This document shows positions 52,531-64,000 of a stretch of DNA of 64,000 bases, piece by piece. The translations under genes and the position numbers were made by a program. Positions within the stretch are counted from its first letter, which is position 1, and every line of letters starts with the position of its first letter. The stretch lies in contig CM041779.1 in NCBI GenBank assembly GCA_023374045.1, positions 271,656,062 to 271,720,061 on the forward strand, in the 5' to 3' direction. This stretch comes from Limonium bicolor (taxonomy: Eukaryota; Streptophyta; Magnoliopsida; Caryophyllales; Plumbaginaceae). The notes beneath the pieces were generated by a model, which saw only the letters and a program-made list of their open reading frames with translations, had not been told where the DNA came from and searched no databases.

Positions 52531-55500
52531 TGTAGACACCAAAAATTCTCACCCCATAAAGCAAATTCCGAAATAATAAATACAATAAAAGGGGTCGTCG
52601 CCTTTCTTCTTCAAAAACATATTAGCGTGCGTGCTAAAATGAAACCATTTTTTTAATCTTTTTCAAAGCATTTCGTAGAAACACGATTTTTTTGAAAATG
52701 AATTCCAAATGACAATCCGGTTTTAAAACCCATCCCTTTTTAGAGTTTATACGTTTGAGTTAGAGCTCTTGTATTATTTCTCGGTTATATTGAAAACCGA
52801 CCCAGCATAATCGGTAAAGCACCCGGCATGCATTCCTTCTGGTCCCGAGTTCGATCCCTGGTAAGGAATGAGTGGCGTTTCATTTTTTTTCTCTTGTCCT
52901 GGCTCGCAACGGGGCTTTTGTTTCACTAGTTACGGTAATATACCGAAAACTGTCATGGCTCAACTGGTAGGGTGCGGGAGGAGAATGCGGGGGGGTACTG
53001 AGTTCGAAACTCGGTTGTAGGTGTTTTTTAGGCTAAACCTCATTTTTTTTTCCTTTCTTCAGTAGTGAGCTCGCGGCCCAGGCCCTGTTTCGGGTCCGAT
53101 TGTTTTTCTTTGCTAAGGCCCACAACCATGTTAACAAAACCCTAAACAAACATTTGTCCGCCTCCATTATAAAAACTGCTAAAAACCTACAGTGAGGCAC
53201 GTTTTCTCAGCCGGCATAATCCCCAGACTCATTCCTTTGTCTGATTTCGGATTCTTCATCGTTGCGATATTCAAAACTCAGTCGAACCACCCTTCCTCAA
53301 AAAACAAATCACCACCACGCCTTCCTTGTCGGAAATCATCTTCACCATCGCCATCGACGCCCAGTCTCACCTCATTTCTCGAAAACCTTCACCAGGAACC
53401 ACCACCACCTTCGTTTCGACATCAAAGCCACCCCTCTCTTCCCCATTTCACCGTAAAGCTTACGAAGCCACAGTCCGGTCACCGGCGTTTCGGCCTTCAA
53501 AAAACGTAAGTGAATCCCCACTTCTCGGGCGAAAATCAGACTTAATTACTCCTCTCCTCTCCCCGTTCTTTTTCGATCGTTATTTCTGCAAGCGTCGCCC
53601 GATGAACTCAAAGAGGTGAGGGCCAAATCTCGGTTTCACCGGACTAGTATTCGATGATAGTACGATCGGCTTTGCATTCGTTAACTTGTCTTCATTTCAA
53701 TCCCTTCTCTCTTTTTTTCATTTCGATTCCGCTTCTTCAATCGAACTTTGCCAAGAGGCTCGAGCCGATGACGGCAAAACTCTGGTTCTGTCGAGAACGT
53801 ACTTCCGGCATGGAGAACCAACCCTCTCTTATTATCTTCCTTCTCTGTGTTTCCTTTCCTCTTTTAACGAAAACCGGAATCAGGGGCTCGAACACTCAGT
53901 TTCGTAGTTCCCTGATTTCGAAAGCAAGAGCACTCGTTTTGGTTTTAAACCCGATTTCCCTTGCGTTTATTTCGCTCTTTTGCTTATTGAAACGGGAGGA
54001 GTCGATTGGTCCTGGGAATCATCCCAGCTATGGCCACCATCTTCTCCTCGAGCTATTTCCTCGACCATGTCGATTATAGTATCTTCTGCAATCGTGAGTT
54101 TGGCCTCGTTCTCAGGCAACTATCTAACCTGGTATGGACAACGAAGTCCACGAACAGGCCGGGATACTTGATACTAGCCCTTTATGCATATATTCATTTG
54201 AGTTGCTCGGTCTGATATCTCTGTAACATCACGACACTGAATCATTCTGGTCCCGATTCCACGGTTGTTTTCTCGCTTTGTAAGTTGCAAACGAAACTGG
54301 TTCATCTCCAGTATTTGTATCCATACCATGTCTCTGTTGAATTTGCTATTGATGAGCATACTGGTCTGTCTCCAGTCAGAGTCTCACCCCTATTGTATTT
54401 GTTCCTAGCCGACTCGGTGATTTTCCCTGAGAATCTCCTCTATTGTTTTGGCCTAAGTTTCGAATGGGACTCGAAACCTTCTGACTTCGTATAGCCATTG
54501 GATATCTGTTTCCTGATGAAGATTTTAGTCTCACCATCTTGGGTATTCGACAAAGGGTGGTACAATCTAATTCAGTGGAGCTTGTCCTGTTTTCCTTGCT
54601 AACCTGTTGGACTAATGCTGTTTTATCTCTGATGTTATGAGATTTGCAGGAAAGTGTAGACACTCTCCCTTTGGTATTAATTCTGGTTCCTATAATTGCT
54701 CTTCATATGTCGTGTGGATGCTTTATATTTTGTCATACCTTCTGATGGTTACAAGTTGATTGAGCTTGTTTCGATTTAAGTTCTGGAAATATATACTTGC
54801 TGCGTAAAGTTTGATAGAAACCCCAGAATCTGTTTTGTTTGTTTGGAAATCGGTGGGTTTAAACAATGGTAGCCCCTGACCTGTTACACTATGTGTTGTA
54901 GTTTAGTTGTTAGTTCTGTGTAAATCCAACTTCACCTCACTAATAGCTGGCAATCCGTTAGGGGAATAGCACTCCATCGTTTTCTGTACAGTTAGGTCTA
55001 ATAAAGTTTGAGAGAATATGTTTCACCTTAGGTTATGTCTCTTATATAACTGGAAAATCAGTCCAATGGTTTTGGCTAACAAAAAGAAAGAAAGGAATCC
55101 CAGTTAGTTCTCGACCTGGCCCCTGTTTGTCCAAGAGAATTCAAAATGGCCACCTAGATACTGTCTGATATATTGTCCAAGTATGATTTCATCTTTAAGA
55201 AGTTCAATGCATGACCATTTATGCATTCTGGTGTATTTGGACCACCCAATGTCGTTTTGTTAGGCAATGAACATGAACAGATTTTGAAATTGGATTAGCA
55301 ATTCCAGTTTAGGGTTGATTATCATTCAGGTCACTACCGGTTTCACTCTTTCTGTTTAAGCAGTGTTCGTAATTTTTCATGATCTTGTATTGCTAGTTTT
55401 AACTTGCTCCTTTCTCACTCGTTCGTGGCCTATGCTTCTTTTATGTTCTCTTGTTCAGTGTACATATGTTCCTCTTTACATCTGATTGCCTCTTGAAATT

Positions 55501-57541
55501 TCATTTCATTGTCTGATTTTGATTATCTCTATCTAAGCCCTAGTTACTACGTCCTTAGGCCCAAGCCATTAGGATAGTGGGGTCCCCCTGGCCTGATAGA
55601 CTATTGGCCTATCTCATGGTGGTGACATCCTCAACCTTAAAACACACATTTATGTATATAAGTAAACAATAATCCCCTTAGGATAGAGAATGTTCCCCTG
55701 GCCTGATAGACCATTGGCCTATCTCATGTGGTAATATTCTGAGCCCTAAAATGTACCTAATACATGTATATATATATGTAATTAAAACTCACTTCCGTTC
55801 CAGACCTCCAGCTCTTTAATTCAAAATTCCCTATCTTCAAACCCAGAAATTGTCTCTCATTTCCATAACCATTTTGTAAATACAAATTTTGACTTTTTTT
55901 AATAAACTCATCCCCAATCTGATTCTCCAAAATTTTCTCATCCAATCTAAAGCCCAATACCACATGACCTGGCCCGATTGTACATGGCTCTGCCCGAGAC
56001 CATCTCGGCCCATATCCATCTTGGCCCAAAACCCACGTCTCGGCCCAAAGCCCAAGTCCACGGCCCAAGGCCCAAGCGGCCCACCACCGGCCCAAATAGA
56101 GCCCAAGCTCTCGGCCCAATTCTACCAAACCCAGCCCATCTCAAACTCGGCCCAAGTTCATAAACCCGGCCCATATCCATCTTGGCCCAAACCCGTGGCC
56201 CATAGCCCAGGGCTCAAACCCGAAGCCCATGGCCCAAACCCGTGGCCCATAGCCCACGTCTGAAACCCGAAGCCCACGGCCCATTATCCAAGCCCACGGC
56301 CCAAACAGTAGCCGAACTCGGCCCAAGTTGACAAGCCCAAACCCGAAGCCCAAAACAAGCCCAAACCCGATGCCCAAGACAAGCCCAAACCCGAAGCCCA
56401 AAACAAGCCCAAACCCGAAGCCCAAAACGAGCCCAAACCCGAAGCCCAAAACCGGCCCAGATCCAAAAGCCCACGGTCCAGGCCCATAACCCACATTGGC
56501 CCGTTAACCAAACAGGCCCACACTCAAAACCGGGCCCAAAACCAAACTCGGCCCATTAAGCCCATTCGGTCCAAAGCCCACGCAAGACCCATTCGGCCCA
56601 AAAGCCAACAATTGGTCCAAGCCCAAAAAACAAACCAAGCCCATAAAAATCAAACCAAACCCACAAAATTAAACCAAGTCCACAAGAATCAAACCTGGAC
56701 CTGAACGTTGACCTTTGACCTGAATGTTGACCTTTGATCCTGAATGTTGACCTTTGATCCTGAATGTTGACCTTTGACCTGAACGTTGACCTTTGACCTG
56801 AATTTGGACCTTTGACCTGAACGTTGACCTTTGACCTGAACTTTGACCTTGACCCGAACTTTGACCTTGACCCGAACTTTGACCTTGACCCAAACTTTGA
56901 CCCGGTCTAGCTTTGAACAATCCAAATGCTGATCTTGATCAAACTTTGACCCCTCCTGACCTTGACCCAAATCAAACCTCCATCCAATTCAAACTCGACT
57001 TCAATTCAATTCAAGCCCGATTCATTCGGCCAAATCCTATCCTTGGCTTTTAAATGAATCTCTCCAAAAAGGTTTTGAAAGAAGGCAATCCCGACAATTG
57101 GAGACCGAGGTTTCCTCGGGCACCAACCCGAAGTCGTGGTCATTGCCACTTCTAAGGGGTGTAACCCAGTACGAACCCACACAGAATCTCTGGCTTGATC
57201 AGATAAGTCCTATCCATAGGCAACAAATCACAGAGTTAATTAACGGTTCCTAGAACCCTTCTCCTCCCTTCCTAGTTCCTTAGGTCAAACTAGGTGGCGA
57301 CTCTAGTCAATTCCGCCTTATAGAGGCATAAGTCCGCGTGGAGCCCATCGAGAGCGGGTGTGGTGCTCACTTGCACTCCCCTTCATGCTTTCTGGGAAAG
57401 ACGGACGATTTAGTAGGTATTTGAGGGATGCCAAGAATAACGGGTTTTCACCCTCCACAGAATGGCCTTTTCTAGGATCTAGGCTTCTCAGCTAGTTCGT
57501 ATTTAGATAGACCCCCTCATACCGAAAAATCACCCTCCACA
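52531..57541 (+). mobile_element. Ogre-like 3' LTR, 5,011 bp
   Basis: Collinear with and nearly identical to 39,080-44,115. Differences are mostly 1-6 bp insertions or deletions, for example near 52,785, 53,290, 54,050 and 54,556. It repeats the tRNA-like modules (52,797-53,030), TATA box (53,168), donor-like site (53,506), GGCCCA array (55,973-56,630) and TTGACC array (56,707-56,966). Confidence 0.96.
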
Positions 57542-57546
57542 GTACC
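57542..57546. repeat. Target site duplication of the Ogre-like element, right
   Basis: GTACC, identical to 39,075-39,079. Confidence 0.95.
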
Positions 57547-58948
57547 TATGTTACATAAACATTTGTATGCACTCATTGTGTAAATTTGATTATTTGTAAG
57601 GCTTGAAGTGGAAAGGAGTTGAGAAACTCCTGGGGAATGAGAACCCCAATGGTATATGTCCATTTGAGATTGGACATAGTATTTGATTTGGGATTAGACA
57701 TGGTATTGATGAGTATGTTTGAGAGATTTGTTGAGAATAAATCGGTATGAAACAGATGTTGAACCTAGTGGGAAGTGAGTCCCCTAGGTAATTTGATTTG
57801 ATTGTATTGGTGAATTATTTAAGGATAGAAATTGATCTGACTTGTGAACGATTTGAGGATAGAAAAACTAATTGGAGATTAACTTTGAATTTCTTAGGTA
57901 AGTATTTCGGGATAAGTTGAGTAGTAATTGATAAGATGATTAGTAATGAGTAAAGAATTTTATAAATTAGTAAATGTATTGATGGGAGACTATGACTAGA
58001 AAGATTAAAAAGATAGAAAATGAAATTAATGATTGACTATTTGATTGTGTGAATTGAGGTGGGAGGTGGAACTTGATTTGCTAGCGATCAAGGGAAACCG
58101 AACACAAATTGGGGTGGATGGATAGTTCAACACCAATGCTGATCACATTGGGGTTGAATGACTCTTGAAGCTCCCTATAATAGGCCACAAGTAATCACAC
58201 TGGTAATAGGTGAAACTAACATAAATTGGAATTTGGAGTTGCATTGAAATTTTCAAAATGAATTTCCTAAATTGATTTTGACACAAATGGTTTTCTTCAA
58301 ACTTGAGAGTGTGGATCAGTTTTGAAACCACCCCCACGGGTGCTAGTGGATCTTTCATGGCTAGGCACCGGTATCGGGTCAAAACCATAGAGGTGAAGCT
58401 AGTTGTGAGTCGGTGGAGGTGATGATTAGTTTTGAAACCATTACAACAGACGAGCAACGGTACTAAGTGACCGGTAGGACGTTTGTAGTGTGTGTTTTTG
58501 TTTTTTTCCAAGGGCCGCCGGATATGAGTAGTCCAGTCAGGGAAGAGTACCCACTTTGGAGCCTGAGGAATCTCTAGATGTGCAAATGAATTTGATCAGA
58601 ACCAAAGGACCGTAGAGCCAAAAAGCGTAAGTGCTCAATGTCATGACGGTCGTGAACCAGAAAGCGTAAGTGTTCAAACATGACCGGTACCTGAGGGATC
58701 ACTCGATATGGGAGAGGACTGTTGTGCCTTCTTTATCTACGGATGGACCCCATGGAGAGTTTTGTACAATGATATTTTTGGTTGCTATGCATGCTTGACA
58801 TGTTGTTTGGATGTGTGGTATGCATTGAGTTAGGCTTTTGGAGTTTTTCAGGTTATATAGAGTTTATAACTTTTGTATTGAGTACTTGGGTGACTAACAA
58901 TATTAGATTCACCAACTTTAAGGGTAAAGTTCTTTATGGGGGGTAGGT
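57547..58948 (+). mobile_element. Internal region of the Tekay-like element, right part, with polypurine tract
   Basis: 1.4 kb after the Ogre-like insertion. No pol or chromodomain motif is seen. It ends in ATGGGGGGTAGGT (58,936-58,948), a polypurine tract directly before the 3' LTR. The minus frame 58,143-58,511 has no recognised domain. Confidence 0.7.
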
Positions 58949-61714
58949 TGAAATACCCTGAACATAATAAGGGTAATTAAATTACTCTAATACGATATTG
59001 AAGGCCTATTAGTGTCTAAGTAATTTTGGTAAGGAAAATAAATCCAAAAGAAACAAGAAAACGCTTAAAAAGCGAAAAATGCTAAATTGAGCGTTAAGTG
59101 ACCGTAGGAGGAATACAACCTCAACAAGGGTCTTAGATGAATTTACAAGGCTTAATAAGGCCTAAATAATATATGGGAACAATTCCCGAAGAAAACGGAT
59201 CCATAAAACGAATTAAAATGCTAATAAAGCTTTAGCGCACGTTTTTCGAGAAAATCCGAAAACGTGACTTTGAGTGGTCAAATGAACCCGTAAAAAATAT
59301 AGTTCATTAAATAACTATAATTGAGCATTAATGGAAGCTTAATAACCATTAAAATTACAGAAAAGGGAAAATTCCGGAAAACGGGGCCGGTTAGTGAATA
59401 ATGCTAAAACCGGGTAAATTAACGAGCGTTTTCTGTAAAAGATGAAAAACGCTCCAGCTTGTATAATATGTGGGGCCGGTTTTTAATAAATAATCAGCCC
59501 TCTCACACTCTTGACTAGTTAGCTAATTAATTAAGTCAAAAGAGCAAAAAGCAAAAGGGTACAAGTACACCTTTTTCTCTCTCTCTCTCTCCTCCTTTAT
59601 TTTCTTTTCCCTCCTCTCTTCCTCTCTTTCTTCCTCCCAGCCGATTTCTTCCCCTCCCTTCTTCTTCCTTGCGACAGCTCCCTTCTCTCATGGCTACTCA
59701 AGCCTTCTTTGTCTTGCCCAAGCTCCATTAGAGCTCAAATTACAAAAATAAATACATATTCTTCATCCTCTCACCAAGCTCTACACTTCCCTCTTTTCAA
59801 AATCTGAAAATGAAGAAATTCATCTCCATGGGTATATCCCATTTGTAGAGAAAAGGGCACCAAAGTGAAGCTTGGAGTCTCCTCTCTCTCCTAAGGTAAA
59901 AAGTTTTCAAGAAAAACTCATTTTTCTTCACCCTCTTCTCTTGACCGATTTTGCCCCTCTTTGATACCTCATTTTCTTCTTGTTTTGGAGCTTTGTTTCC
60001 ACACTCCAATGGTGGTGGAACCCCCTTCTTGATTTAAGGGTGAAAACCCCTCATAAAACTCCAAAGTAAACCCTAGAATTTTGTGCTTTAAGCCCTTCAT
60101 TGGATTAGAGTATTTCCAAGGGTTTGGATTTTAATTATGTTGATCTTTATGTTTCTTGGGTTTTGGGATGGAGTTGGGCAACTCCATTGGCCACTTGACC
60201 AAAATGGAGAAGAGGAAGAGAAAGGAGAATTGAAAAAGGAACTTGGAAAACTTAAGGTAAGAATTCCACCTTAATGTATTTTGATTGTTTTAGAATTTTG
60301 GGAATGGGTAATTAAAGGAATGAAACCCAAAAACTTGTGCTAGTAATGTATTTGGTTGATATTTGAGAGAATTATGAACTTGTGTTGATTTAAGGGCCTA
60401 AGTGCCATTGCATTTGAATTTGGAGCTATATTGTTGTTTGATGAATTTTGAGGAAAGTGTCTGTGCTGGTAGGACCTTATAAGGGTGTGGCTAGATTAGG
60501 AATGAAGATTGGTGAAAATTGATGAGCGTTGATGGTTTGGGGGTATGTAGATTTATGGGGAAGTTATGGCGAAATTTCGGTAAGAAATAAGAGTTTTTAA
60601 GATGACTTAGTGAATTAGAGAATCTAGGTATTGTAAGGGATTTATTTGGATTAGTTAACCACTCTTGAGTGGATATAAGAGTAGGAAAAGGAAGAGGAAA
60701 AATCTGTAGCAAAGGGGTATTGAAATGCTTTAGAAAAACTAGAAAATGAGCTAGTGTGCAAGACATAGGAAATGAGAGTTGGACTTGGGTTTAGAAGTGC
60801 AAATGTATAGGAATGAATGGGAATGGTCATTAGGTGATTTGGTAAGGTTGGTAGGAGCTAGGAACAAGCAAGATGAAGCTAGAAATGCACAAGTGTGCAA
60901 AATGTGAAAGTGGGAATGAAATTTTGTAGAAAATTGAGCAAGGATTGGAGTAAGGATTTAACCAAGGATTTGAAGTGGTTTAGAGCATGTTTTAAGGTGT
61001 TTAATTATGTGGGAAACTTATGGAAAGTTTATGGAATGATTAGGGGTGGATTAAGGGTTGATTTGGGGTTGAAAAATCCACTAAGTAATAGTTTTTAGGA
61101 GGGTCCGGGACCTAGGATATGAACCAAGTCCCGGACCGCATCAAAAAACAAGTCGAGAGTAAAAATTGGGATTGGTCCGGGACCTAGGTCCAGGACCAAG
61201 TCCCGGACCAGGGGTGAAAATATAGCTGAGAGTACACAGCAGTATTGGTACATAGCCGTGAGTGTTTTAAAGGGTTTAAATGATGGGGGTTTGAATGGTA
61301 TTGGTTTTAGATGATGTTTAGGAGTTGTTTGGTGACAATTAAAGGTCCTAAGAAGTATAAACAAAGGTTGGAAAGTGAGTAAGTAAGTTGAGGAACTAAG
61401 TACACTAAGTTAAACCGAAATAACGGGATAACGGGGTTAATTGCGGAAGTACTAATTTACACACCGTAGTACTTTAAATTAATGGAGATGTTTGAAATAT
61501 TATCAGTGGACCAAGAGTAAACCGAGGAACAAGAGGTGACCCGGTAAAAGTAAACCCAAGGTGAAAGGTATGATTTTCTCATGCCCTGTATCCTAACTTG
61601 GTTACTCTGATTTGTGTACTTGTTTGATTGTGTGATCAACATAACAAGATAAATGCACGAATCGGATTGTTTGCACTTGTTAGTGCTTGTATTGTATTGT
61701 TGCTTGTTGGATTG
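58949..61714 (+). mobile_element. 3' LTR of the Tekay-like element, first 2.77 kb
   Basis: Starts TGAAATACCC after the polypurine tract and is collinear with 30,802-33,590, with both substitutions and indels. Its 72-bp hairpin array (61,103-61,215) has only two units. At GATTG (61,710-61,714) it is interrupted by the Athila-like element, and the remainder lies beyond the window. Donor-like sites are at 59,896 and 60,256. Confidence 0.93.
61103..61215 (+). repeat. 72-bp hairpin repeat x2 in the Tekay-like 3' LTR
   Basis: Units start at 61,103 and 61,175 with arms GTCCGGGAC / GTCCCGGAC. The third unit of the 5' LTR (33,078) is missing here. Confidence 0.9.
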
Positions 61715-62199
61715 TGATAAGCCGTAGACTTATCATATTTTATAAGCTAGATTTGTAGTGTTATTAGTTAAAATAAGGTTAGAATAGTTAGTATTTGCAT
61801 TAATTTATATAAGAAGTCATTTTATATGTTCAGACTAATGCTCTTGGTGTTTTTCATGCAAGGAGCAAGTTTTTCATCAAAAACCGAACCTTGCCGGATA
61901 TGAGGCCGGATATCTCATGCACGGCACAAGTACACAGCAGAAATGGGACGCTGCCGGACATGGTGCCGGGTATGTTGTATCCGGCATAAGCAAAAGACGC
62001 GCATGTCTACCAATAGATGTCGGTTATTTACCGTTATCCAAACATTAGATGCCGGGTATGATGCCGGATAGAATATGTCCGGCATAAGTGACTTTTCGCG
62101 CCAGGGCGGTTTCGACCGTTACGGAAATAGCACATGTTTAATCCCGATGCCGGATGACTTAGACCCGGCATGAGACCCGACATCCGAAGAACTTTTGTC

Positions 62200-62207
62200 T
62201 ATAAAAG
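62200..62207 (+). promoter_or_regulatory. TATA box of the Athila-like LTR
   Basis: TATAAAAG followed by GCGCAAGAGG; well placed for a U3/R border. Confidence 0.7.
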
Positions 62208-62772
62208 GCGCAAGAGGCTGAACATTTTGGGGTGTTCATTTAACCATAATTCCACACACTTACTCCACAGAATAGACGCATTTTCGACTGAAGAACTGCT
62301 GCACAACCATTCAAGAGAAGAAGAAGAAGATTTGGAAGAAGATTTAGAGGGTGAAGGCCATGTCAAATCTCTCCCTTCTTCTTGTGTTTCCTTCTTCAAT
62401 TCATGGGTGATTGAGTAGTAGTTCCTTCTGTTCTTGGTTGGGATGAAACTCCTTTTGTAAGACAATATGATCTTCTTAATATATTTTCAAGTTTGTTAAG
62501 AGTAAGGTTCTTATGAAAGAGAATTGGTTGATCTCTTTTTCTCTTCATGCAATTTTACTTGTGGAGGATTAATCCCAAGTAAATAGGTTAGACTCTCTTA
62601 ATAATCTTCCTGCTTCCTTCTTGAATTAAGAGTTAGTAGTAAGAGTGAGAATTAACCCACATTTCCCATTACTTTGTTCATTTCGTGGCATGATATATGC
62701 TCGGATTTTAATAGGTAGTGAGTCTTCTGTTTTCTACTCGGAAACTGGAGAAAGGATATGCATTATGACTAT

Positions 62773-62873
62773 GCCGGACGCACTGCCGGGTGGCCAATGT
62801 CCGGCAGATTCAATGTCTTTGAATATGCCGTGCAAGTGGTATCCGGCAGGACACCCGGCGTGTTCAGTTGTTG
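62773..62873 (+). repeat. GCCGG/CCGGC hairpin cassette inside the LTR
   Basis: Same arm order as the three leader cassettes but without GGAGGAAGTC: TGCCGGAC, TGCCGGGTG, TCCGGCA, ATGCCGTG, TCCGGCA and CCCGGCG. Confidence 0.7.
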
Positions 62874-63206
62874 GTTAATTCGAAGGCTTGTGTTTATGTT
62901 GAGAGTTCATATTGATGCTTAGATGGTTTCACACCCTGGATCAAGGATAATTTCATTGTAATTACCACTTAGTTTAGTTAGTTTTGATTAGAATTAGAAA
63001 ACATTTCAATTTCCCCCCTTGTCTTAGAATAGGTATTACCGGATTAGGACTAATTTTCTATAAGTCCCTTGGGTACGATACTCTCGGTCGTAATATATTT
63101 ACACTATACTCCGACCGGGTTTTATTTTGCTACCCGTAGTAGAGTTGTAGGATTATTTATTATTTTTCTGTTGTATATTATCCTAACAATTTCTCTGTTA
63201 GCAAAT

Positions 63207-63224
63207 TGGCGCCGTTGCCGGGGA
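63207..63224 (+). promoter_or_regulatory. Primer-binding site, tRNA-Asp
   Basis: TGGCGCCGTTGCCGGGGA, exactly complementary to the plant tRNA-Asp(GTC) 3' end including CCA. Confidence 0.95.
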
Positions 63225-63330
63225 CTTGGAATTAGTCCAAGTCCTTAAATTTGGTAAAACGCCCTATTCTTTATTTGTTTGATTCTTTGATTCTTTAATT
63301 TATTTTCACCCTTAGTTTTGCAGACTTGAA

Positions 63331-63884
63331 TGTGCCGTGCGGGATGCCGGGCGTCTGTCACCCGGCAAACTCGGAGGAAGTCTGATGCCGGATACGTTTT
63401 ACCCGGCATTGCGTCCGGCATGTTCAAAGTTTTTCAAAATTCCTTACAGTATTGAGTTCTTGGCAATTTAAAATTGTTCTTGCTTACTCCCTTTCGTTAT
63501 TTCTCTCTCTTAAGAGTCCCTATACTATGATTCTTTAATTTAAATTTCGAGTTTGAACTTGCCGTGTATTGTGCCGGGTTTTCTATACCCGGCATTTCGG
63601 AGGAAGTCCTATGCCGGACAGGTTTGATCCGGCATGTCACCCGGCATGCTCAATTTCTCTCAATATTTTTTTGTCGCAAATTGTAGGGACAATTAGGAGT
63701 AATCTCCTACAATGCCTTATTTACTCTTACATTTATTTTTGATTATCCTTTACCTTTCAATGTCTTTTAATTAAGTTATGTTCGATTTTTGGTCACGCCG
63801 GGCAACATGCCGGTTTGTATACACCCGGCATTAGTGGAGGAAGTCCACTGCCGGGTAAACCGCACCCGGCACGCCGTCCGGCAT
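63331..63884 (+). repeat. Three GCCGG/CCGGC hairpin cassettes in the Athila-like leader
   Basis: Cassettes at about 63,331-63,427, 63,560-63,652 and 63,797-63,884. Each has two stem-loops with arms TGCCGG(G/A)(T) and (A)(C/T)CCGGCA on either side of a conserved GGAGGAAGTC (63,373, 63,599, 63,836), plus outer GCCG and CCGGC arms. AT-rich spacers between them are unrelated. Confidence 0.85.
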
Positions 63885-64000
63885 AACCAAAAAAATTATT
63901 TCTTCTTGTATTTTCATAAGTCTAATTACGTCATTATATTATTTTTTTATTAATATTATAACGTTATGTCTTGCTCCTCATATATTAAAAGGTGAATGCT

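Larger units (their letters stand above)
39080..57541 (+). mobile_element. Ogre-like (Tat lineage) LTR retrotransposon, 18.46 kb, defective
   Basis: 5' LTR 39,080-44,115; PBS 44,119-44,136; internal 44,137-52,520; polypurine tract before 52,531; 3' LTR 52,531-57,541; perfect 5-bp TSD GTACC. LTRs of 5 kb, a tRNA-Arg PBS, long sequence before gag and tandem arrays before the 3' LTR all fit Ogre. Gag is broken, and protease-RT-RNase H-integrase are not recognisable in the 8.4-kb interior. High LTR similarity makes it the youngest large insertion with both ends visible. Confidence 0.95.
61715..63203 (+). mobile_element. 5' LTR of the Athila-like element, 1,489 bp
   Basis: Starts TGATAAGCCGTAGAC and ends CTCTGTTAGCA. 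It contains GCCGG...CCGGCA motifs in clusters (61,885-62,175 and 62,773-62,873) and a TATA box TATAAAAG (62,200-62,207) with a leader after it. The frames 62,170-62,418 (+), 62,199-62,465 (-) and 62,645-62,878 (+) are incidental. Confidence 0.88.
61715..64000 (+). mobile_element. Athila-like Ty3/gypsy element, left end (runs past the window)
   Basis: LTR 61,715-63,203, then AAT and an exact tRNA-Asp PBS (63,207-63,224). After the PBS only non-coding leader is in the window; no gag is reached. LTR size and the Asp PBS fit Athila and related lineages. It inserted into the Tekay-like 3' LTR; GATTG (61,710-61,714) should reappear after its right end. Confidence 0.88.

Noticed and set aside
53192..54215. 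Ser/His/Pro-rich ORFs in the 3' LTR (and 39,794-40,735 in the 5' LTR) as a host gene
   Set aside because: They lie in LTR sequence, occur in both LTRs, and are broken at different places by indels.
39080..57541. Segmental tandem duplication of host DNA (39.1-44.1 kb repeated at 52.5-57.5 kb)
   Set aside because: TG/CA ends, PBS, polypurine tract and a 5-bp TSD show that these are the two LTRs of one element.
30802..61714. Host duplication of 30.8-33.6 kb at 58.9-61.7 kb
   Set aside because: They are the two LTRs of the Tekay-like element, with PBS and polypurine tract in place.

Overview
This window is repeat-rich intergenic DNA from a flowering plant nuclear genome. The evidence is nested LTR retrotransposons (Ty1/copia, and Ty3/gypsy of Tekay-like, Ogre/Tat-like and Athila-like types), an L1-type LINE with a DUF4283 plus zinc-knuckle ORF1, a foldback MITE and a TRIM. 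I found no intact protein-coding gene, no functional tRNA or rRNA gene, no CRISPR array and nothing bacterial. Almost every open frame is either a decayed retroelement domain or a by-product of a tandem repeat without stop codons. Lineage names rest on primer-binding sites (PBS), LTR size and protein motifs read by eye, not on database searches.

Left third (1-28,132). After an assembly gap (1-378) there is a possible two-exon fragment of an unidentified gene (379-537). It is followed by a truncated LTR (about 538-1,890) that abuts, inside the protease domain, a dead SIRE/Maximus-like copia element (1,891 to about 7,006). From about 8,440 to 28,132 lies an old Ogre-like LTR that has been opened by insertions: an L1 LINE (9,827-13,448, 16-bp target duplication) that itself carries a 538-bp foldback MITE, and a minus-strand Ogre/Tat-like element (13,884-26,574). 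The 3' LTR of that element is split by a solo Tekay-like LTR (14,862-18,756, TSD ATGCC).

Middle (28,133-30,801). A 507-bp TRIM (28,528-29,034, TSD TAAGC) sits in locally duplicated AT-rich DNA. It is followed by about 600 bp that resembles the 5' end of a transcribed host gene.

Right half (30,802-64,000). One Tekay-like element with 4.47-kb LTRs fills the rest of the window. Its 3' LTR starts at 58,949 and runs past the window end. An 18.46-kb Ogre-like element (39,080-57,541, TSD GTACC, 5-kb LTRs, tRNA-Arg PBS) sits in its internal region. An Athila-like element (from 61,715, tRNA-Asp PBS) sits in its 3' LTR. None of these shows a complete gag-pol; the Ogre-like element keeps a recognisable but broken gag.

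The most interesting signal is structural. Two diverged Tekay-like LTRs share hairpins near the LTR 3' end whose arms change by compensatory substitutions. Both also carry 72-bp tandem units that each hold a GTCCGGG...CCCGGAC hairpin. Similar CCGG-armed hairpins occur in the Athila-like LTR and leader and in the minus-strand Ogre-like LTRs. The young Ogre-like LTR instead carries a 21-copy TTGACC (W-box) array, a long GGCCCA (TCP site II) array and two tRNA-like modules.
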